A stretch of 64,000 bases of DNA from JAPLJU01 sp036725345 (GCA_036725345.1 DAIMEJ010000006.1:62001-126000); one strand, 5' to 3'; numbered from the stretch's first letter, positions 34,596 through 43,693 are shown. Notes: generated by a model from the letters alone, not told the origin. Made by a program: numbers and translations.

Positions 34596-35921
34596 ATGGA
34601 TACCGTGACCCTCAGCAGGCTTCAGTTCGCCATGACGGCTGGTTTTCATTTCATCTTTGTCCCCCTCACCCTCGGTCTTTCCCTTCTGGTTGCCTGGATG
34701 GAGACGCTCTATGTCCGGACGGGGGATGAACTCTATCTCCGGATGACGAAGTTCTGGGGCAAGCTCTTCCTGATCAACTTTGTCATCGGCGTCGTGACGG
34801 GCATCACGCTGGAGTTTCAGTTCGGGACGAACTGGGCGGAGTACTCCAAGTACGTGGGGGACATCTTCGGGGTGCCCCTGGCCATCGAGGCAACGGTGGC
34901 CTTCTTTCTGGAGTCCGTCTTCATCGGTGTCTGGATATTCGGCTGGGACCGGGTCTCCAAGAAGGTTCACTGCCTGTCCATCTGGATCGTGGCGCTCGCC
35001 GGGAATCTCTCGGCGCTCTGGATTCTGATTGCAAACGGGTGGATGCAGCATCCCGTGGGTTACGTGATCCGAAACGGCCGGGCGGAGATGATTGATTTCT
35101 GGGCTGTCCTGACGAGCAGTTACGGGTGGCTGAAATTCGGCCACACGATCGTCGCGGGGTATGTCGTGGGGGCCTTCTTCGTCATGGGAATTTCCGCCTA
35201 CCACATCCTCCGCAAGCAACACCTGGCCTTCTTCAAGCGCTCCTTCAAGATGGCCGCGACCTTCGCGCTTGTGAGTGCCATTCTTGTCGTTGTGATCGGC
35301 GATTTCCACGGCGCCGAGGCCGGGAGGGTCCAGCCGGCGAAACTGGCCGCCATGGAAGCTCAATGGGACACGCAAAAAGGAGTTCCTTTCTACATGATCC
35401 TGATCCCCGATGTGAAAAATGAGCGGAACGCCGTTGAGGCCATCGGGATCCCCGGTATGGTGAGTTTCCTGGCCTACAAAGACTGGAACGCGGAGGTCAA
35501 GGGGCTCAAGGAATTTCCGAAGAAAGACCGGCCACCCGTCATGGAGGTCTTCGTCAGCTTCAGGTTCATGGTGGGGCTGGGGTTCCTCTTCATCGGCCTT
35601 GCCTTTGTGGCCTGGTACCTCGCGAGAAAAGACCGGCTGGAGTCATACCCGCTCTTCCTCCGGATCATGATCTACACCATCCCGCTTCCCTATATCGCGG
35701 CACAGCTGGGGTGGATCGTGGCCGAGGTGGGCCGCCAGCCCTGGATCGTCTACGGTGTCCTGCGGACGTCCGACGCCGTGTCAAAAAACCTCGAGCCCGC
35801 GCAGGTGATAGCCTCGCTCATCGGGTTCGGTGTTTTCTACAGCTTCCTCGGTATCCTGGACATCTACCTCCTGGCCAAGTTCGCCAGAAAGGGGCCTGAG
35901 GATACGGCCACGGTCTACTAA
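34596..35921 (+). CDS. cydA: Cytochrome bd-type quinol oxidase subunit I
   Basis: CydA binds the hemes and oxidises quinol, reducing oxygen in the inner membrane. The 441-residue protein starts MDTVTLSRLQFAMTAGFHFIF (heme-ligand His region) and has GVVTGITLEFQFGTNWAEYS, LESVFIGVWIFGWDR, ANGWMQHPVG and GRQPWIVYGVLRTSDAVS. Its length and the short connection after the GDFHG block indicate the short Q-loop form. The ATG at 34596 has CAGGAGAA upstream. cydB follows after 11 bp. In an organism of this type it would serve oxygen defence or microaerobic respiration. Confidence 0.95.
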   Translation: MDTVTLSRLQFAMTAGFHFIFVPLTLGLSLLVAWMETLYVRTGDELYLRMTKFWGKLFLINFVIGVVTGITLEFQFGTNWAEYSKYVGDIFGVPLAIEATVAFFLESVFIGVWIFGWDRVSKKVHCLSIWIVALAGNLSALWILIANGWMQHPVGYVIRNGRAEMIDFWAVLTSSYGWLKFGHTIVAGYVVGAFFVMGISAYHILRKQHLAFFKRSFKMAATFALVSAILVVVIGDFHGAEAGRVQPAKLAAMEAQWDTQKGVPFYMILIPDVKNERNAVEAIGIPGMVSFLAYKDWNAEVKGLKEFPKKDRPPVMEVFVSFRFMVGLGFLFIGLAFVAWYLARKDRLESYPLFLRIMIYTIPLPYIAAQLGWIVAEVGRQPWIVYGVLRTSDAVSKNLEPAQVIASLIGFGVFYSFLGILDIYLLAKFARKGPEDTATVY

Positions 35922-35932
35922 GGAGGGTTGAC

Positions 35933-36955
35933 ATGGAATATCAGATCACCTGGTTCATACTTTGGGGAATTCTCTGGGCCGCCTATTTCGTGACCGACGG
36001 TTTCGACCTCGGTGTGGGGATGCTCTACAACCTGCTCGGGAAGGACGATACTGAAAAAAGGACGATCATCCACAGCATCGGTCCCGTCTGGGACGGCAAC
36101 GAGGTCTGGCTGATCACGGCGGGGGGCGCCACCTTCGCGGCTTTCCCCACCACCTACGCCCTCATGTTCAGCTACCTGTACTCGGCCCTCCTGATCATCC
36201 TCTTCGGGCTCATCATCCGGGGGGTCGCCCTCGAGTTCCGCGGGAAGCTCGAGAACACCGGCTGGAAAAAAGGCTGGGATGCGGCCATCTTCGTAGGCAG
36301 CTTTGTCCCTGCGTTTCTCTTCGGGGTAGCCTTCGGCAACATTTTCCAGGGTCTTCCCATGGATGCCCGAGGCTATCACGGGAACCTCCTTTCGCTTCTC
36401 AACCCCTACGGGCTTTTGACCGGCGCCCTCTTTGTTCTTCTTTTCTGCGTCCACGGGAGCCTGTGGCTGGCTTTAAGGACCGGGGGTGAAGTGAGCAAAC
36501 GAGCGTCCGTGACGGCTGCGCAGGCGTGGAGGGCCCTTGCCGTCGCCGCCGTTCTCTTTTTGATCTACACGGCCTTTGCGACGCGGCTCTATGACAACTT
36601 CCTGCGGAATCCTGTCTGGTTCGTCGTGCCGGCCGTTGCCGTTTGCGGCCTGTTTGCCACGAGGATCTTTCTGGCTAAGGCCGATGTCTTCAAGGCCTTC
36701 CTTGCTTCCTGCATTCTTATCGGGATGGTCACGCTTACGGGGATCGTCGGCCTCTACCCGAACCTGATCCCGTCGAGCATCGATCCGGCATTCAGTCTCA
36801 CGGCGTTCAATTCGTCCTCCAGCGTCTACACCCTGCGCATCATGACCGTCGTGGCTCTGGTTTTCGTTCCCATCGTGATCGCCTACCAGATCTGGGTCTA
36901 CCGTGTCTTTCGTCATGGTGTCACGGCAGGCGAAACAGCAGGCGAGGGATATTAG
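35933..36955 (+). CDS. cydB: Cytochrome bd-type quinol oxidase subunit II
   Basis: The 340-residue partner of CydA with eight to nine membrane segments. Family blocks include LWAAYFVTDGFDLGVGMLYNLLG, IHSIGPVWDGNEVWLITAGGATFAAFP, FRGKLENTGWKKGWD and VTLTGIVGLYPNLIPSS. An 11-bp gap and the AAGGAGG site directly after cydA indicate one operon. Confidence 0.95.
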   Translation: MEYQITWFILWGILWAAYFVTDGFDLGVGMLYNLLGKDDTEKRTIIHSIGPVWDGNEVWLITAGGATFAAFPTTYALMFSYLYSALLIILFGLIIRGVALEFRGKLENTGWKKGWDAAIFVGSFVPAFLFGVAFGNIFQGLPMDARGYHGNLLSLLNPYGLLTGALFVLLFCVHGSLWLALRTGGEVSKRASVTAAQAWRALAVAAVLFLIYTAFATRLYDNFLRNPVWFVVPAVAVCGLFATRIFLAKADVFKAFLASCILIGMVTLTGIVGLYPNLIPSSIDPAFSLTAFNSSSSVYTLRIMTVVALVFVPIVIAYQIWVYRVFRHGVTAGETAGEGY

Positions 36956-37071
36956 AGAAGCAACCATCGTGGGGGACTTTCAATGATCCGTCTTTCGACC
37001 GCGCGGTGGTTTGCTTCACCGGCGCGATGATATCACCGGCAAAAAGTTCGTATCCACGGGGACAGAGACAC

Positions 37072-38310
37072 ATGATCAGCGTCGATAAGGCCCTTGAGCA
37101 GATCCTGGGCGCCATTCATACCCTGGGGCTTGAAAAAGTCCCGATACTGGATGCGCTCGGGCGTGTTCTGGGGCAGGACGTCACCTCGGATCGCGACATC
37201 CCGCCGCTCCCCAATTCGGCCATGGACGGCTATGCCCTGAGGTTCGAAGACACCCGTGGTGCCTCGAGGGAAAAACCCGCTGTCCTGACTGTTGTTGACG
37301 ACGTGCGGGCGGGCAGGATATCGAAGAAAACAATCAGGCGCGGTCACGCCGTGCGGATCATGACGGGCGCGCCGATCCCCAAGGGGGCCGATGCCGTCAC
37401 TCGCGTCGAGGACACCGAGAAGGACGGGGACCGCGTTCGCGTTTTTGCTCCCGCAAAAAAGGGGCTCGACATCCGGCCGGCCGGAGAGGATGTGAAAAAG
37501 GGCGAACTCGTCATCCCGAAGGGGAAGGTCATCCGACCGGCGGAGGTCGGCATGCTCGCTGCGCTCAACCGATCGGACGTGACCGTGCACAGGCGGCCGA
37601 AAGTGGCCATTCTCTCGACGGGCGATGAACTCGTCGACCTCGGCGGTGATCCGGCCCCCGGGATGATCATGAACTCCAACAGTTACTCTCTTGCCGCCCA
37701 GGTAGCCGAATGCGGGGCCGTGCCGCTTCGGCTCGGCATCGCCCGCGACACGCGTGAGGATCTCATGTCAAAATTCGAGGCGGCCAGGGGCGCGGATCTC
37801 ATCGTCACCTCAGGCGGCGTTTCCGTCGGCGACTACGATCTCGTCAAGGATGTCATGGGGGAGCTGGGGGCGATGCGCTTCTGGAGGGTGGCCATGAGGC
37901 CGGGAAGGCCCCTTGCCTTCGGCGCCATCAAGGGGACCCCTCTCTTCGGACTTCCCGGAAACCCCGTCTCCGTCATGGTTTCCTTCGAGCAGTTCGTCCG
38001 CCCGGCTATACTCAAGATGTCCGGCTTTAAAAATCTCTTTCGGGTGACCGTGAAGGCCCTTCTGAAAGAGAATCTGGAGAAGGTCGCCGGCCTCAGGTTC
38101 TTCCTTCGCGCTGTCGTGGAATGGAAAGACGGGAAGTACTATGCCGTGACCACCGGAGAGCAGGGCTCGGGCATCCTGAAGTCCATGGTCAAGGCCAACG
38201 GCCTGATCATCCTTCCCGAAGACGTGACGTCGATGAAGGCCGGTGACGAGGTGACCGTCCAGCTCCTTGACAGGTCCTTCGAAACGGCATCAAAACCTTG
38301 GAACCCATAG
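37072..38310 (+). CDS. moeA: Molybdopterin molybdenumtransferase MoeA
   Basis: MoeA inserts molybdate into adenylated molybdopterin. The 412-residue protein shows LPNSAMDGYALRFED, RIMTGAPIPKGADAV, AILSTGDELVDLGG, TSGGVSVGDYDLVKD, AMRPGRPLAFGAI and FGLPGNPVSVMVSFEQF, plus the C-terminal beta barrel. ATG at 37072 is preferred; the in-frame ATG at 37027 would add 15 residues. With moaC at 4 kb it implies molybdenum or tungsten enzymes in this organism. selC follows 48 bp downstream. Confidence 0.95.
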   Translation: MISVDKALEQILGAIHTLGLEKVPILDALGRVLGQDVTSDRDIPPLPNSAMDGYALRFEDTRGASREKPAVLTVVDDVRAGRISKKTIRRGHAVRIMTGAPIPKGADAVTRVEDTEKDGDRVRVFAPAKKGLDIRPAGEDVKKGELVIPKGKVIRPAEVGMLAALNRSDVTVHRRPKVAILSTGDELVDLGGDPAPGMIMNSNSYSLAAQVAECGAVPLRLGIARDTREDLMSKFEAARGADLIVTSGGVSVGDYDLVKDVMGELGAMRFWRVAMRPGRPLAFGAIKGTPLFGLPGNPVSVMVSFEQFVRPAILKMSGFKNLFRVTVKALLKENLEKVAGLRFFLRAVVEWKDGKYYAVTTGEQGSGILKSMVKANGLIILPEDVTSMKAGDEVTVQLLDRSFETASKPWNP

Positions 38311-38358
38311 CCACAACGCATTGACATATCAGCGCAGAATTAGTATCTTTAATATCAC

Positions 38359-38456
38359 GGAAGTGCCAAGGTCACTGGTGGGCCTCCTGGACTTCAAATC
38401 CAGTGTGGGGCGCTAGAACCGTCCCAGGTGGGTTCGATTCCCATGCACTTCCGCCA
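38359..38456 (+). tRNA. selC: Selenocysteine tRNA (anticodon TCA)
   Basis: The 98-nt sequence has an 8-bp acceptor stem (GGAAGTGC with GCACTTCC), a TCA anticodon in CTGGACTTCAAATCCAG, a long variable arm, the T-arm GGTTCGATTCC and an encoded CCA. The whole layout matches bacterial tRNA-Sec. It implies that UGA is read as selenocysteine in this organism; no clear selenoprotein gene lies in the window. The 3' end of selC is a known integration site for genomic islands, and an accessory region starts directly downstream. Confidence 0.95.
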
Positions 38457-38542
38457 TTTATTTTCAAGCAGTTAGCGCAGGTCATCTCTTTTACCCCCCC
38501 TATTACCTTTTTTGGAGATCTCAAATTGCGCCCGAGGAAACA

Positions 38543-38775
38543 GGGTCAAATCTTTATTCTTGACATAGTGGAAGAGCCGGCCATGGCGCCTGGAAGAAGA
38601 GCTCTACCGATAGGGAGGGATTAAGCAGCCGGAAGGGGCGATGCCGGGGATCGCCTGCAGTGCCGTGAGCATCAGGTGAAAATGGGTTGTGTTGCTGATG
38701 GAGGTGGATCCAGAAATCAAGGCTCTATTTACAAAGGCGCAAGACCGAATAAGTCAAGGATAGGGATTTGACCCC
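38543..38775 (+). mobile_element. Internally deleted RAYT derivative, copy A
   Basis: A 233-bp non-autonomous element bounded by GGGTCAAATC and GATTTGACCC (10-bp inverted ends). Its 5' part resembles the promoter end of the transposase element at 47.9-49.0 kb. Its 3' part, from GCTCTACCGATAGGGAGG onward, matches the last about 180 bp of that transposase gene (about 48,797-48,983), with the reading frame degraded. It is in the same orientation as the full-length element. Confidence 0.85.
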
Positions 38776-38830
38776 TACTTTCCAACACCATTTTCTTCTA
38801 ACCGATTTCTAACGGAACGACATAAAATAG

Positions 38831-38871
38831 AAGGGCGGTTGAGTTTATTCTATTACTCAAAACCGCCTTTT
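38831..38871 (+). terminator. Hairpin terminator downstream of MITE copy A
   Basis: GGCGGTT (38834-38840) pairs with AACCGCC, with the inner GAGT/ACTC also paired around an AA bulge, and is followed by TTTTC. No intact gene ends just before it, so it may be left from a lost gene. Confidence 0.6.
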
Positions 38872-38988
38872 CTTGTTGTATTTCTTTATGTTGTTTTACT
38901 CTCCTTTACTCTATTTTACGCCTGTCCACATATTCACACCCCAGAGGGGATGTTGCTTATGGGTTGGTAATTATTAACTTATTAGATT

Positions 38989-39040
38989 CGCCTAATACTT
39001 TTTTCGTATTTTCGAATAGTACTCAATTGACTACTTGACT
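38989..39040 (+). promoter_or_regulatory. Dyad motif plus -35 box, copy 1 (PEP-CTERM gene)
   Basis: AATAC-N7-GTATT (38994-39010) inside CGCCTAATAC...CGTATTTT, with TTGACT starting exactly 46 bp after the first base of the motif. Two more copies with the same 46-bp spacing lie at 50,714 and 53,145. This looks like an activator site upstream of a sigma-70-type promoter. The bound protein is unknown. Confidence 0.65.
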
Positions 39041-39081
39041 TTTGGGTCCGACAGGTGGCAATAAATTCATACAGTTGAGTA

Positions 39082-39129
39082 TTTCGTTGCCTTTGGGGGG
39101 GGGAGAGGGCAGTTGAAATGAGCTACCCC
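39082..39129 (+). promoter_or_regulatory. Conserved leader segment, copy 1
   Basis: TTTCGTTGCC, a G-rich stretch and GGGCAGTTGAAATG, then GCTACCCC. The same pattern recurs at 53,255-53,299 in another leader. TTGCC can pair with GGCAG. It lies downstream of the predicted transcription start and about 90 bp before the PEP-CTERM start codon, so it may act in the RNA. Confidence 0.45.
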
Positions 39130-39215
39130 ACCACCGAACAGCATTTGATGTGCTGGATTGATTCAAGTATTGCGTATCACTGGCAATGATGAGGTGATAA
39201 AGAAGGGAGGAGGTC

Positions 39216-39890
39216 ATGAACAAGGGGGGACGCGTCAAGCAAGTCGTCTTATTGGCAATTCTCATCGCTGCAATCTTTTCGGTCTCGCCGGCTCATTCAG
39301 AGCTGATCTACTCGTCACTGGGTCCGGGCGATTCATTCACAACCACGAGTGCGCTGGTGGTCGGGACCTATGAAGAGGGACCGCCTCCGCTCACGCTTGT
39401 CGCCACGCAGTGGGGTTTTTCTTTCACCCCGTCCATTGACGCCACGCTCGATTCGATCAAGTTTGCCGCGGTCTACAATAATGGCATTAACGGATTGAAT
39501 GTCATCCTGATGTCCGACTCCGCTGGCGTGCCCGGAACGGCCCTGGAGGCATTCAACTTTACGGACCTTTTCCCAACCGGGACGCTTTATACGGCCACCT
39601 CGTTGCTCCACCCCGTAATGAATCAGGCTACCAAGTACTGGGTTGTTTTGGCGCCGCAGGACAACGGGACGTTCGGATGGTATGAGGATGATAGTAAAAC
39701 TGGGCCGCTGGCTGCCCGGCGAGATTTGCTGGCCTCTAATCCCGACTGGTATGCGGTCGGTGCTTTACATCCGGCGTATTTTGCCGTGGAAGGCACCGAA
39801 GGCAGCGTCGTCCCCATCCCCGGTGCAGCCTGGTTCCTCGGTTCCGGTCTGGTCGGCCTTGTGGCGATCAGAAGGAGATTCAGGAAGTAA
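39216..39890 (+). CDS. PEP-CTERM family exported protein
   Basis: A 224-residue exported protein with a signal peptide (VKQVVLLAILIAAIFSVSPAHS), a beta-rich body (FTPSIDATLDSIKFAAVYNNG, KYWVVLAPQDNGTFGWYEDD) and the C-terminal sorting signal VPIPGAAWFLGSGLVGLVAI followed by RRRFRK, a PEP-CTERM variant. Such proteins are processed by exosortase and usually end up in the outer envelope or biofilm matrix. No exosortase is in this window. The start follows GGGAGGAGG; dyad copy 1 and the conserved leader precede it, and a terminator follows. Confidence 0.85.
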   Translation: MNKGGRVKQVVLLAILIAAIFSVSPAHSELIYSSLGPGDSFTTTSALVVGTYEEGPPPLTLVATQWGFSFTPSIDATLDSIKFAAVYNNGINGLNVILMSDSAGVPGTALEAFNFTDLFPTGTLYTATSLLHPVMNQATKYWVVLAPQDNGTFGWYEDDSKTGPLAARRDLLASNPDWYAVGALHPAYFAVEGTEGSVVPIPGAAWFLGSGLVGLVAIRRRFRK

Positions 39891-40304
39891 CTACAAAATA
39901 ACTGAGAATTCAGTAAGGGCAGGGTCAGAAATGGCCCTGCTTTTATTTTGCCCACTTTCGGTTGGGCTCCCTACCTGTCTTAACAGGACCCTAAAGCCGC
40001 TGCGCTTTCCGTTCGGGAAAAGGTCAGACCACTTCGGTTTGATAAATCCGAAAAAGGCTTTCCCCTCGTCCTTTCGGCCCGACACGAACAGCGCGTGCGT
40101 ATATTTTTTCCGAGGCTCATTTACGTCTGCCTCAATCTTGCTGAGCTTCGTTTCACGCTCGATCCCCTTTTCGACCTTTTCAAGTCGGGCTTCAAGAGTT
40201 GCATAAGCACTATCTTCAACCGGGGTCACATCGCGATCACCTTCGGCGTCAGCGCGATCCAAGATTGCCCTCATCTCGGAGACAATCTCGGTCTTCTGTG
40301 CCAT
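39891..40304 (-). pseudogene. N-terminal fragment resembling an HK97-type phage major capsid protein
   Basis: The first about 75 residues read like the coiled-coil delta (scaffold) region of HK97-family capsid proteins: EMRAILDRADAEGDRDVTPV then ATLEARLEKVEKGIERETK. The capsid shell domain that should follow is absent. The rest is low-quality sequence running into the terminator of the PEP-CTERM gene, and no clear ribosome site is present. I read this as a prophage remnant beside selC. The assignment rests on pattern likeness over a coiled-coil region, so it is moderate. Confidence 0.5.
39917..39948 (+). terminator. Terminator of the PEP-CTERM gene
   Basis: GCAGGG (39919-39924) pairs with CCCTGC (39935-39940), followed by TTTTATTTT. 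The hairpin shares GGCAGGGTCAGAAA with the terminator at 51,356. Confidence 0.8.
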
Positions 40305-40420
40305 TAAGTTTTTTAAGTTTCAAGGTTGATCATCCTATCTTTATGTTTTGAATTGTATATGGACACGTCCCATTGGGGATGTTATATAAAAACAAATTAC
40401 ATATTTTGTGGGTTGGCATC

Positions 40421-40942
40421 ATGAGCAAAATGTTTGATTTGATCATGAAGGCAGAAAAACAAAAAAGAAGTACAAAAAGAAGTACAGCGAATGTTCAACT
40501 ATTCACAGCCGAATATGATGGTTTGACAAGAGAGGAAAAAAAACGATTAGAAAAATATTACAATGACATAGAAAGTGCAGAAAGATGCGAGGGCAGGATT
40601 CTGCTACACACACCAGAGAGTAGTTTGACAAGAGAGGAAAAAAAACGATTAGAAAAATATTACAATGAAAAGGGTATAATGGTTTCGCTCGGGCAACAAT
40701 TAAAAGTTATCAAAGTCTATGACCAGGGCTACATCTTGCCATACGAATGCACAGTTAATGCTGAGAAGGCTGTAATTCTGTTCGCTTCAGTTTATATATT
40801 CGGTAATCTTTACGTCAAACAAAGTGCTGGATGCTCAGAAACATGGTTTAATGAGTTAATGGAAAAAGATACTGATACCATACAAAATGCTGCTGTTAGA
40901 GTTTTCCCGGCTCTATATAAAGTTCCCACACCAACTAATTAA
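40421..40942 (+). CDS. AT-rich hypothetical protein with an internal duplication
   Basis: A 173-residue protein I do not recognise. It is charged in the first half and contains LTREEKKRLEKYYN twice, 34 residues apart, because of an exact 46-bp DNA repeat. The second half (ILPYECTVNAEKAVILFASV and on) is more hydrophobic. Its AT content is far above the housekeeping genes nearby, suggesting acquisition. The ATG at 40421 (MSKMFDLIMKAEKQ) is preferred over 40373; no strong ribosome site is visible for either. Confidence 0.55.
   Translation: MSKMFDLIMKAEKQKRSTKRSTANVQLFTAEYDGLTREEKKRLEKYYNDIESAERCEGRILLHTPESSLTREEKKRLEKYYNEKGIMVSLGQQLKVIKVYDQGYILPYECTVNAEKAVILFASVYIFGNLYVKQSAGCSETWFNELMEKDTDTIQNAAVRVFPALYKVPTPTN
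40521..40668. repeat. 46-bp exact direct repeat, 102 bp apart
   Basis: 40521-40566 and 40623-40668 are identical. The 102-bp period keeps the reading frame, so the repeat duplicates about 15 codons of the enclosing gene. A recent duplication or slippage event is likely. Confidence 0.9.
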
Positions 40943-40945
40943 TGT

Positions 40946-41101
40946 TCATGGTCTCAGCCCGTAACGCGACAACAACCGTTTGCGGGTCTCTTCTGCTTCT
41001 TTCTTCCAGTTCGCCCTTTGCTCCGATGTATGGACATCCCACTCGGCATTGTCCTCGCACATTTTGACATAAGAAAACCTCCCGTCCCAGCATGAAGGAG
41101 T
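40946..41101 (-). pseudogene. C-terminal fragment of an unknown protein
   Basis: A minus-strand frame of 52 codons ends with TGA at 40946 and reads CWDGRFSYVKMCEDNAEWDV then EEAEETRKRLLSRYGLRP-like sequence with protein-like composition. Upstream it is cut by a TAG at 41102-41104 and has no start. I take it for a gene remnant and cannot name the family. The stretch from here to the next MITE copy (41,105-41,233) holds nothing. Confidence 0.35.
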
Positions 41102-41233
41102 CTATTAGAAAAAGAAAATCCTAAATTCCGAATTATATCGGCAGAGAATTTTCGAACAACGACAGCCTTTTTACTTGGTCAACACTTCGCCAAAAATAAC
41201 CCCCGATTTCCCCTGATTTCCTTAATGGAAACA

Positions 41234-41466
41234 GGGTTAAATCTTTATTCTTGACATAATAGAGGAGCCGGCCATTGCGTCTGAAAGAAAGGCTCTACCG
41301 ATAGGGAGGGATTAAGCAGCCGGAAGGGGCGATGCCGGGGCTCGTCTGCAGTGCCGTGAGCATCAGGTGAAAATGGGTTCTGTTGCTCATGGAGGTGGAT
41401 CCAGAAATTAAGGCTCTATTTACAAAGGCGCAAGACAGAATAAGTCAAGGGTAAAGATTTGACCCC
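41234..41466 (+). mobile_element. Internally deleted RAYT derivative, copy B
   Basis: A 233-bp copy with ends GGGTTAAATC (one mismatch) and GATTTGACCC. It has the same internal structure and orientation as copy A and ends about 115 bp upstream of the amidohydrolase gene. Confidence 0.85.
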
Positions 41467-41582
41467 TACTTCCTGCAGAGGCAGGGCCATGACGATTCCT
41501 GCCTTTTCTTTCAAACTCAAAAAGGATCCTCTTTGACATTTGAGAAGGCTGTGCAATAATGGCGACCGGGAGGCGGGTTGGC

Positions 41583-42407
41583 ATGAGGGTCATTGATTTC
41601 CACATTCACATCGGAACGCGGGAACAGTTTCTGCCGTGGGTCATGGAGTTTTTCAAAAAGAACAGTCCTTATTACGCGGAGAACTTCGCTGAAAGCATCA
41701 CACCGGAGAGGGCCATCGCCTTTTTGAAATTCCACGGCATTGACCGGTCCGTTGTACTCGCCGAATATGCCCCCAAGGCGTCGGCGATGGTGACCAATGA
41801 ATTCGTGTCTCAATTCTGCAACGGACATGAGGAACTGATACCCTTTGGCTGCCTGGATTTCAGCGACAAAAGACCTTATATGGAACAGGCGAGATATGCA
41901 GTGGAAAAACTCCGCATGAAGGGCTTCAAGCTGCTTCCTTCCTACCAGCACTTCTACCCCAATGATCAGGCGCTGTATCCTTTCTATGAATATGTTCAGT
42001 CTCTGGGAATGCCCATTATGTTTCACACGGGTACGTCCATATTTCATAGCACCCGCATCAAGTATGCGGACCCGCTGCTGCTGGACGAGGCTGCCGATGA
42101 TTTCCCCGATCTCAACATCATCATGGAACACGGGGGAAGGACCTTCTGGTACGACAGGGCCGCGTGGCTCGTCTCGAAATACAGAAACATGCATATCGGA
42201 ATAGCGGGGATCGCCACAAGGCATCTGCCGAAATTTTTCCCGAGGCTGGAGCAATACAGGGACCGCTTTGTCTTCGGCAGCGACTGGCCGGGGTTCGGCG
42301 ACATCAGAGGGCTGATTGAAAGGGTCTACGCGCTTCCCTACAGCGACGAGACCAAGGAAATGATCCTCTACAAGAATGCGGAGAGACTGCTGGGCCAGGC
42401 AAAGTAG
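41583..42407 (+). CDS. Amidohydrolase 2 family TIM-barrel metal-dependent hydrolase
   Basis: A 274-residue protein of the amidohydrolase_2 (ACMSD-like) group. It has the metal-binding HxH in MRVIDFHIHIG, MKGFKLLPSYQHFYPND, a conserved His in MPIMFHTGTS, NIIMEHGG and the final catalytic Asp in VFGSDWPGFGD. Members include decarboxylases and hydrolases; the substrate cannot be read. The ATG at 41583 has GGGAGG upstream, while 41559 has no ribosome site. It is flanked by MITE copies B and C. Confidence 0.85.
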   Translation: MRVIDFHIHIGTREQFLPWVMEFFKKNSPYYAENFAESITPERAIAFLKFHGIDRSVVLAEYAPKASAMVTNEFVSQFCNGHEELIPFGCLDFSDKRPYMEQARYAVEKLRMKGFKLLPSYQHFYPNDQALYPFYEYVQSLGMPIMFHTGTSIFHSTRIKYADPLLLDEAADDFPDLNIIMEHGGRTFWYDRAAWLVSKYRNMHIGIAGIATRHLPKFFPRLEQYRDRFVFGSDWPGFGDIRGLIERVYALPYSDETKEMILYKNAERLLGQAK

Positions 42408-42444
42408 TAATGATCGAGTTCATATATGAAATCCGATGGAATCA

Positions 42445-42662
42445 GGGTCAACTCTTTATTCTTGACATAGTGGAGGAGCCGGCCATGGCGCCTGAAAGAA
42501 GGGCTCTACCGATAGGGAGGGATTAAGCAGCCGGGGCTCGCCTGCAGTGCCGTGAGCATCAGGTGAAAATGGTTTGTGTTGCTGATGGAGGTGGATCCAG
42601 AAATTAAGGCTCTATTTACAAAGGCGCAAGGCCGAATAAATCAAGGATAAAGATTTGACCCC
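42445..42662 (+). mobile_element. Internally deleted RAYT derivative, copy C
   Basis: A 218-bp copy, about 15 bp shorter than A and B because AAGGGGCGATGCCGG is missing in the middle. Ends are GGGTCAACTC and GATTTGACCC. Same orientation. The following spacer (42,663-42,939) contains no gene I can support. Confidence 0.82.
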
Positions 42663-42939
42663 GACTTCCCCCCTGGATTATTTAGGGAACTCCACGGCGG
42701 CATCCCAGATATCCTCGGAGGTCGAGATCCCTGGCCGCCGAAACCCTCTCCTAAAGATACTGAAAAAATGCGATAAGTTCGAGCGCCATGCTGTCCAACT
42801 TTCAATGCACCCTATCAAACAAAAATGGTCCATTACAAAAAGGTCAAGTCGGCAACATCACGAGGTGTAATTGTCAACGAAGGAAATCATGGTCACTTAG
42901 TATTCTTCAAACATGTTCTAACCATGAAAGGAGGAACAT

Positions 42940-43350
42940 ATGAGAAAGCATTCGATACTTTTATTAGCATTCAGCCTTTTATTGCTGATCGGTTGTGCGC
43001 CAAATCTAGTTGTAGAAAACGCAGCGGTTGATTTTACAGCAAAAACAGTCAGCGTCACAGTCAAGAACAACGGTAATATGGATGCCGGGCCGCATCTGAC
43101 CTATATTGAAATCAATGAGGTGGGTGTTGCCGATGCCTTAAAGCCTCAGTCTCAATATCATGCAGATGTCCCTGGTATCAAAGTGGGTAGCTCTTGGAAT
43201 TCAGGTGCTATTCCTTTTAGCAGCTTCTCGTCTCCCCGTGGTCTGGACCTCTCAAGTATGACAGCTGCAAATCTTGTGGTCAGGGCAGATGCAAAGGCCA
43301 TGGTTAGAGAAAGTAATGAGGGCGACAATATATATGATAGAAATTTTTGA
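42940..43350 (+). CDS. Small lipoprotein with CARDB-like domain
   Basis: A 136-residue lipoprotein: signal MRKHSILLLAFSLLLLIGCA with lipobox LIGC, then a beta-sandwich-like domain (LVVENAAVDFTAKTVSVTVK, NNGNMDAGPHLTYIEI, VRESNEGDNIYDRNF). The V-x-V-x-N-x-G ... E-x-N-E-x-D-N pattern resembles CARDB-type adhesion domains. It would sit on the periplasmic or outer face of a membrane. AAAGGAGG precedes the ATG. It is AT-rich compared with the flanks. Confidence 0.72.
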   Translation: MRKHSILLLAFSLLLLIGCAPNLVVENAAVDFTAKTVSVTVKNNGNMDAGPHLTYIEINEVGVADALKPQSQYHADVPGIKVGSSWNSGAIPFSSFSSPRGLDLSSMTAANLVVRADAKAMVRESNEGDNIYDRNF

Positions 43351-43438
43351 TTTGTTAACAGTTTATAGATTGTAGATTGATTCATGCTGACAAGTTTGCC
43401 CAGTGTTTTATCTTATCAAAAGGAAGTAGGTGGAAACA

Positions 43439-43693
43439 GGGTCAACTCTTTATTCTTGACATAGTGGAGGAGCCGGCCATGGCGCCTGGAAGAAGGGCTC
43501 TACCGATAGGGAGGGATTAAGCAGCCGGAAGGGGCGATGCCGGGGATCGCCTGCAGTGCCGTGAGCATCAGGTGAAAATGGTTTGCGTTGCTGATGGAGG
43601 TGGATCCAGAAATTAAGGCTCTATTTACAAAGCTGCAAGACCGAATAAGTCAAGGATAAAGATTTGACACTCCCCCTCCCCAGATTTGACCCC
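43439..43693 (+). mobile_element. Internally deleted RAYT derivative, copy D
   Basis: Same structure as copies A-C, from GGGTCAACTC to GATTTGACAC at 43,661-43,670, followed by a C-rich stretch and a second AGATTTGACCCC at 43,682-43,693, so the right end looks duplicated. Confidence 0.82.
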
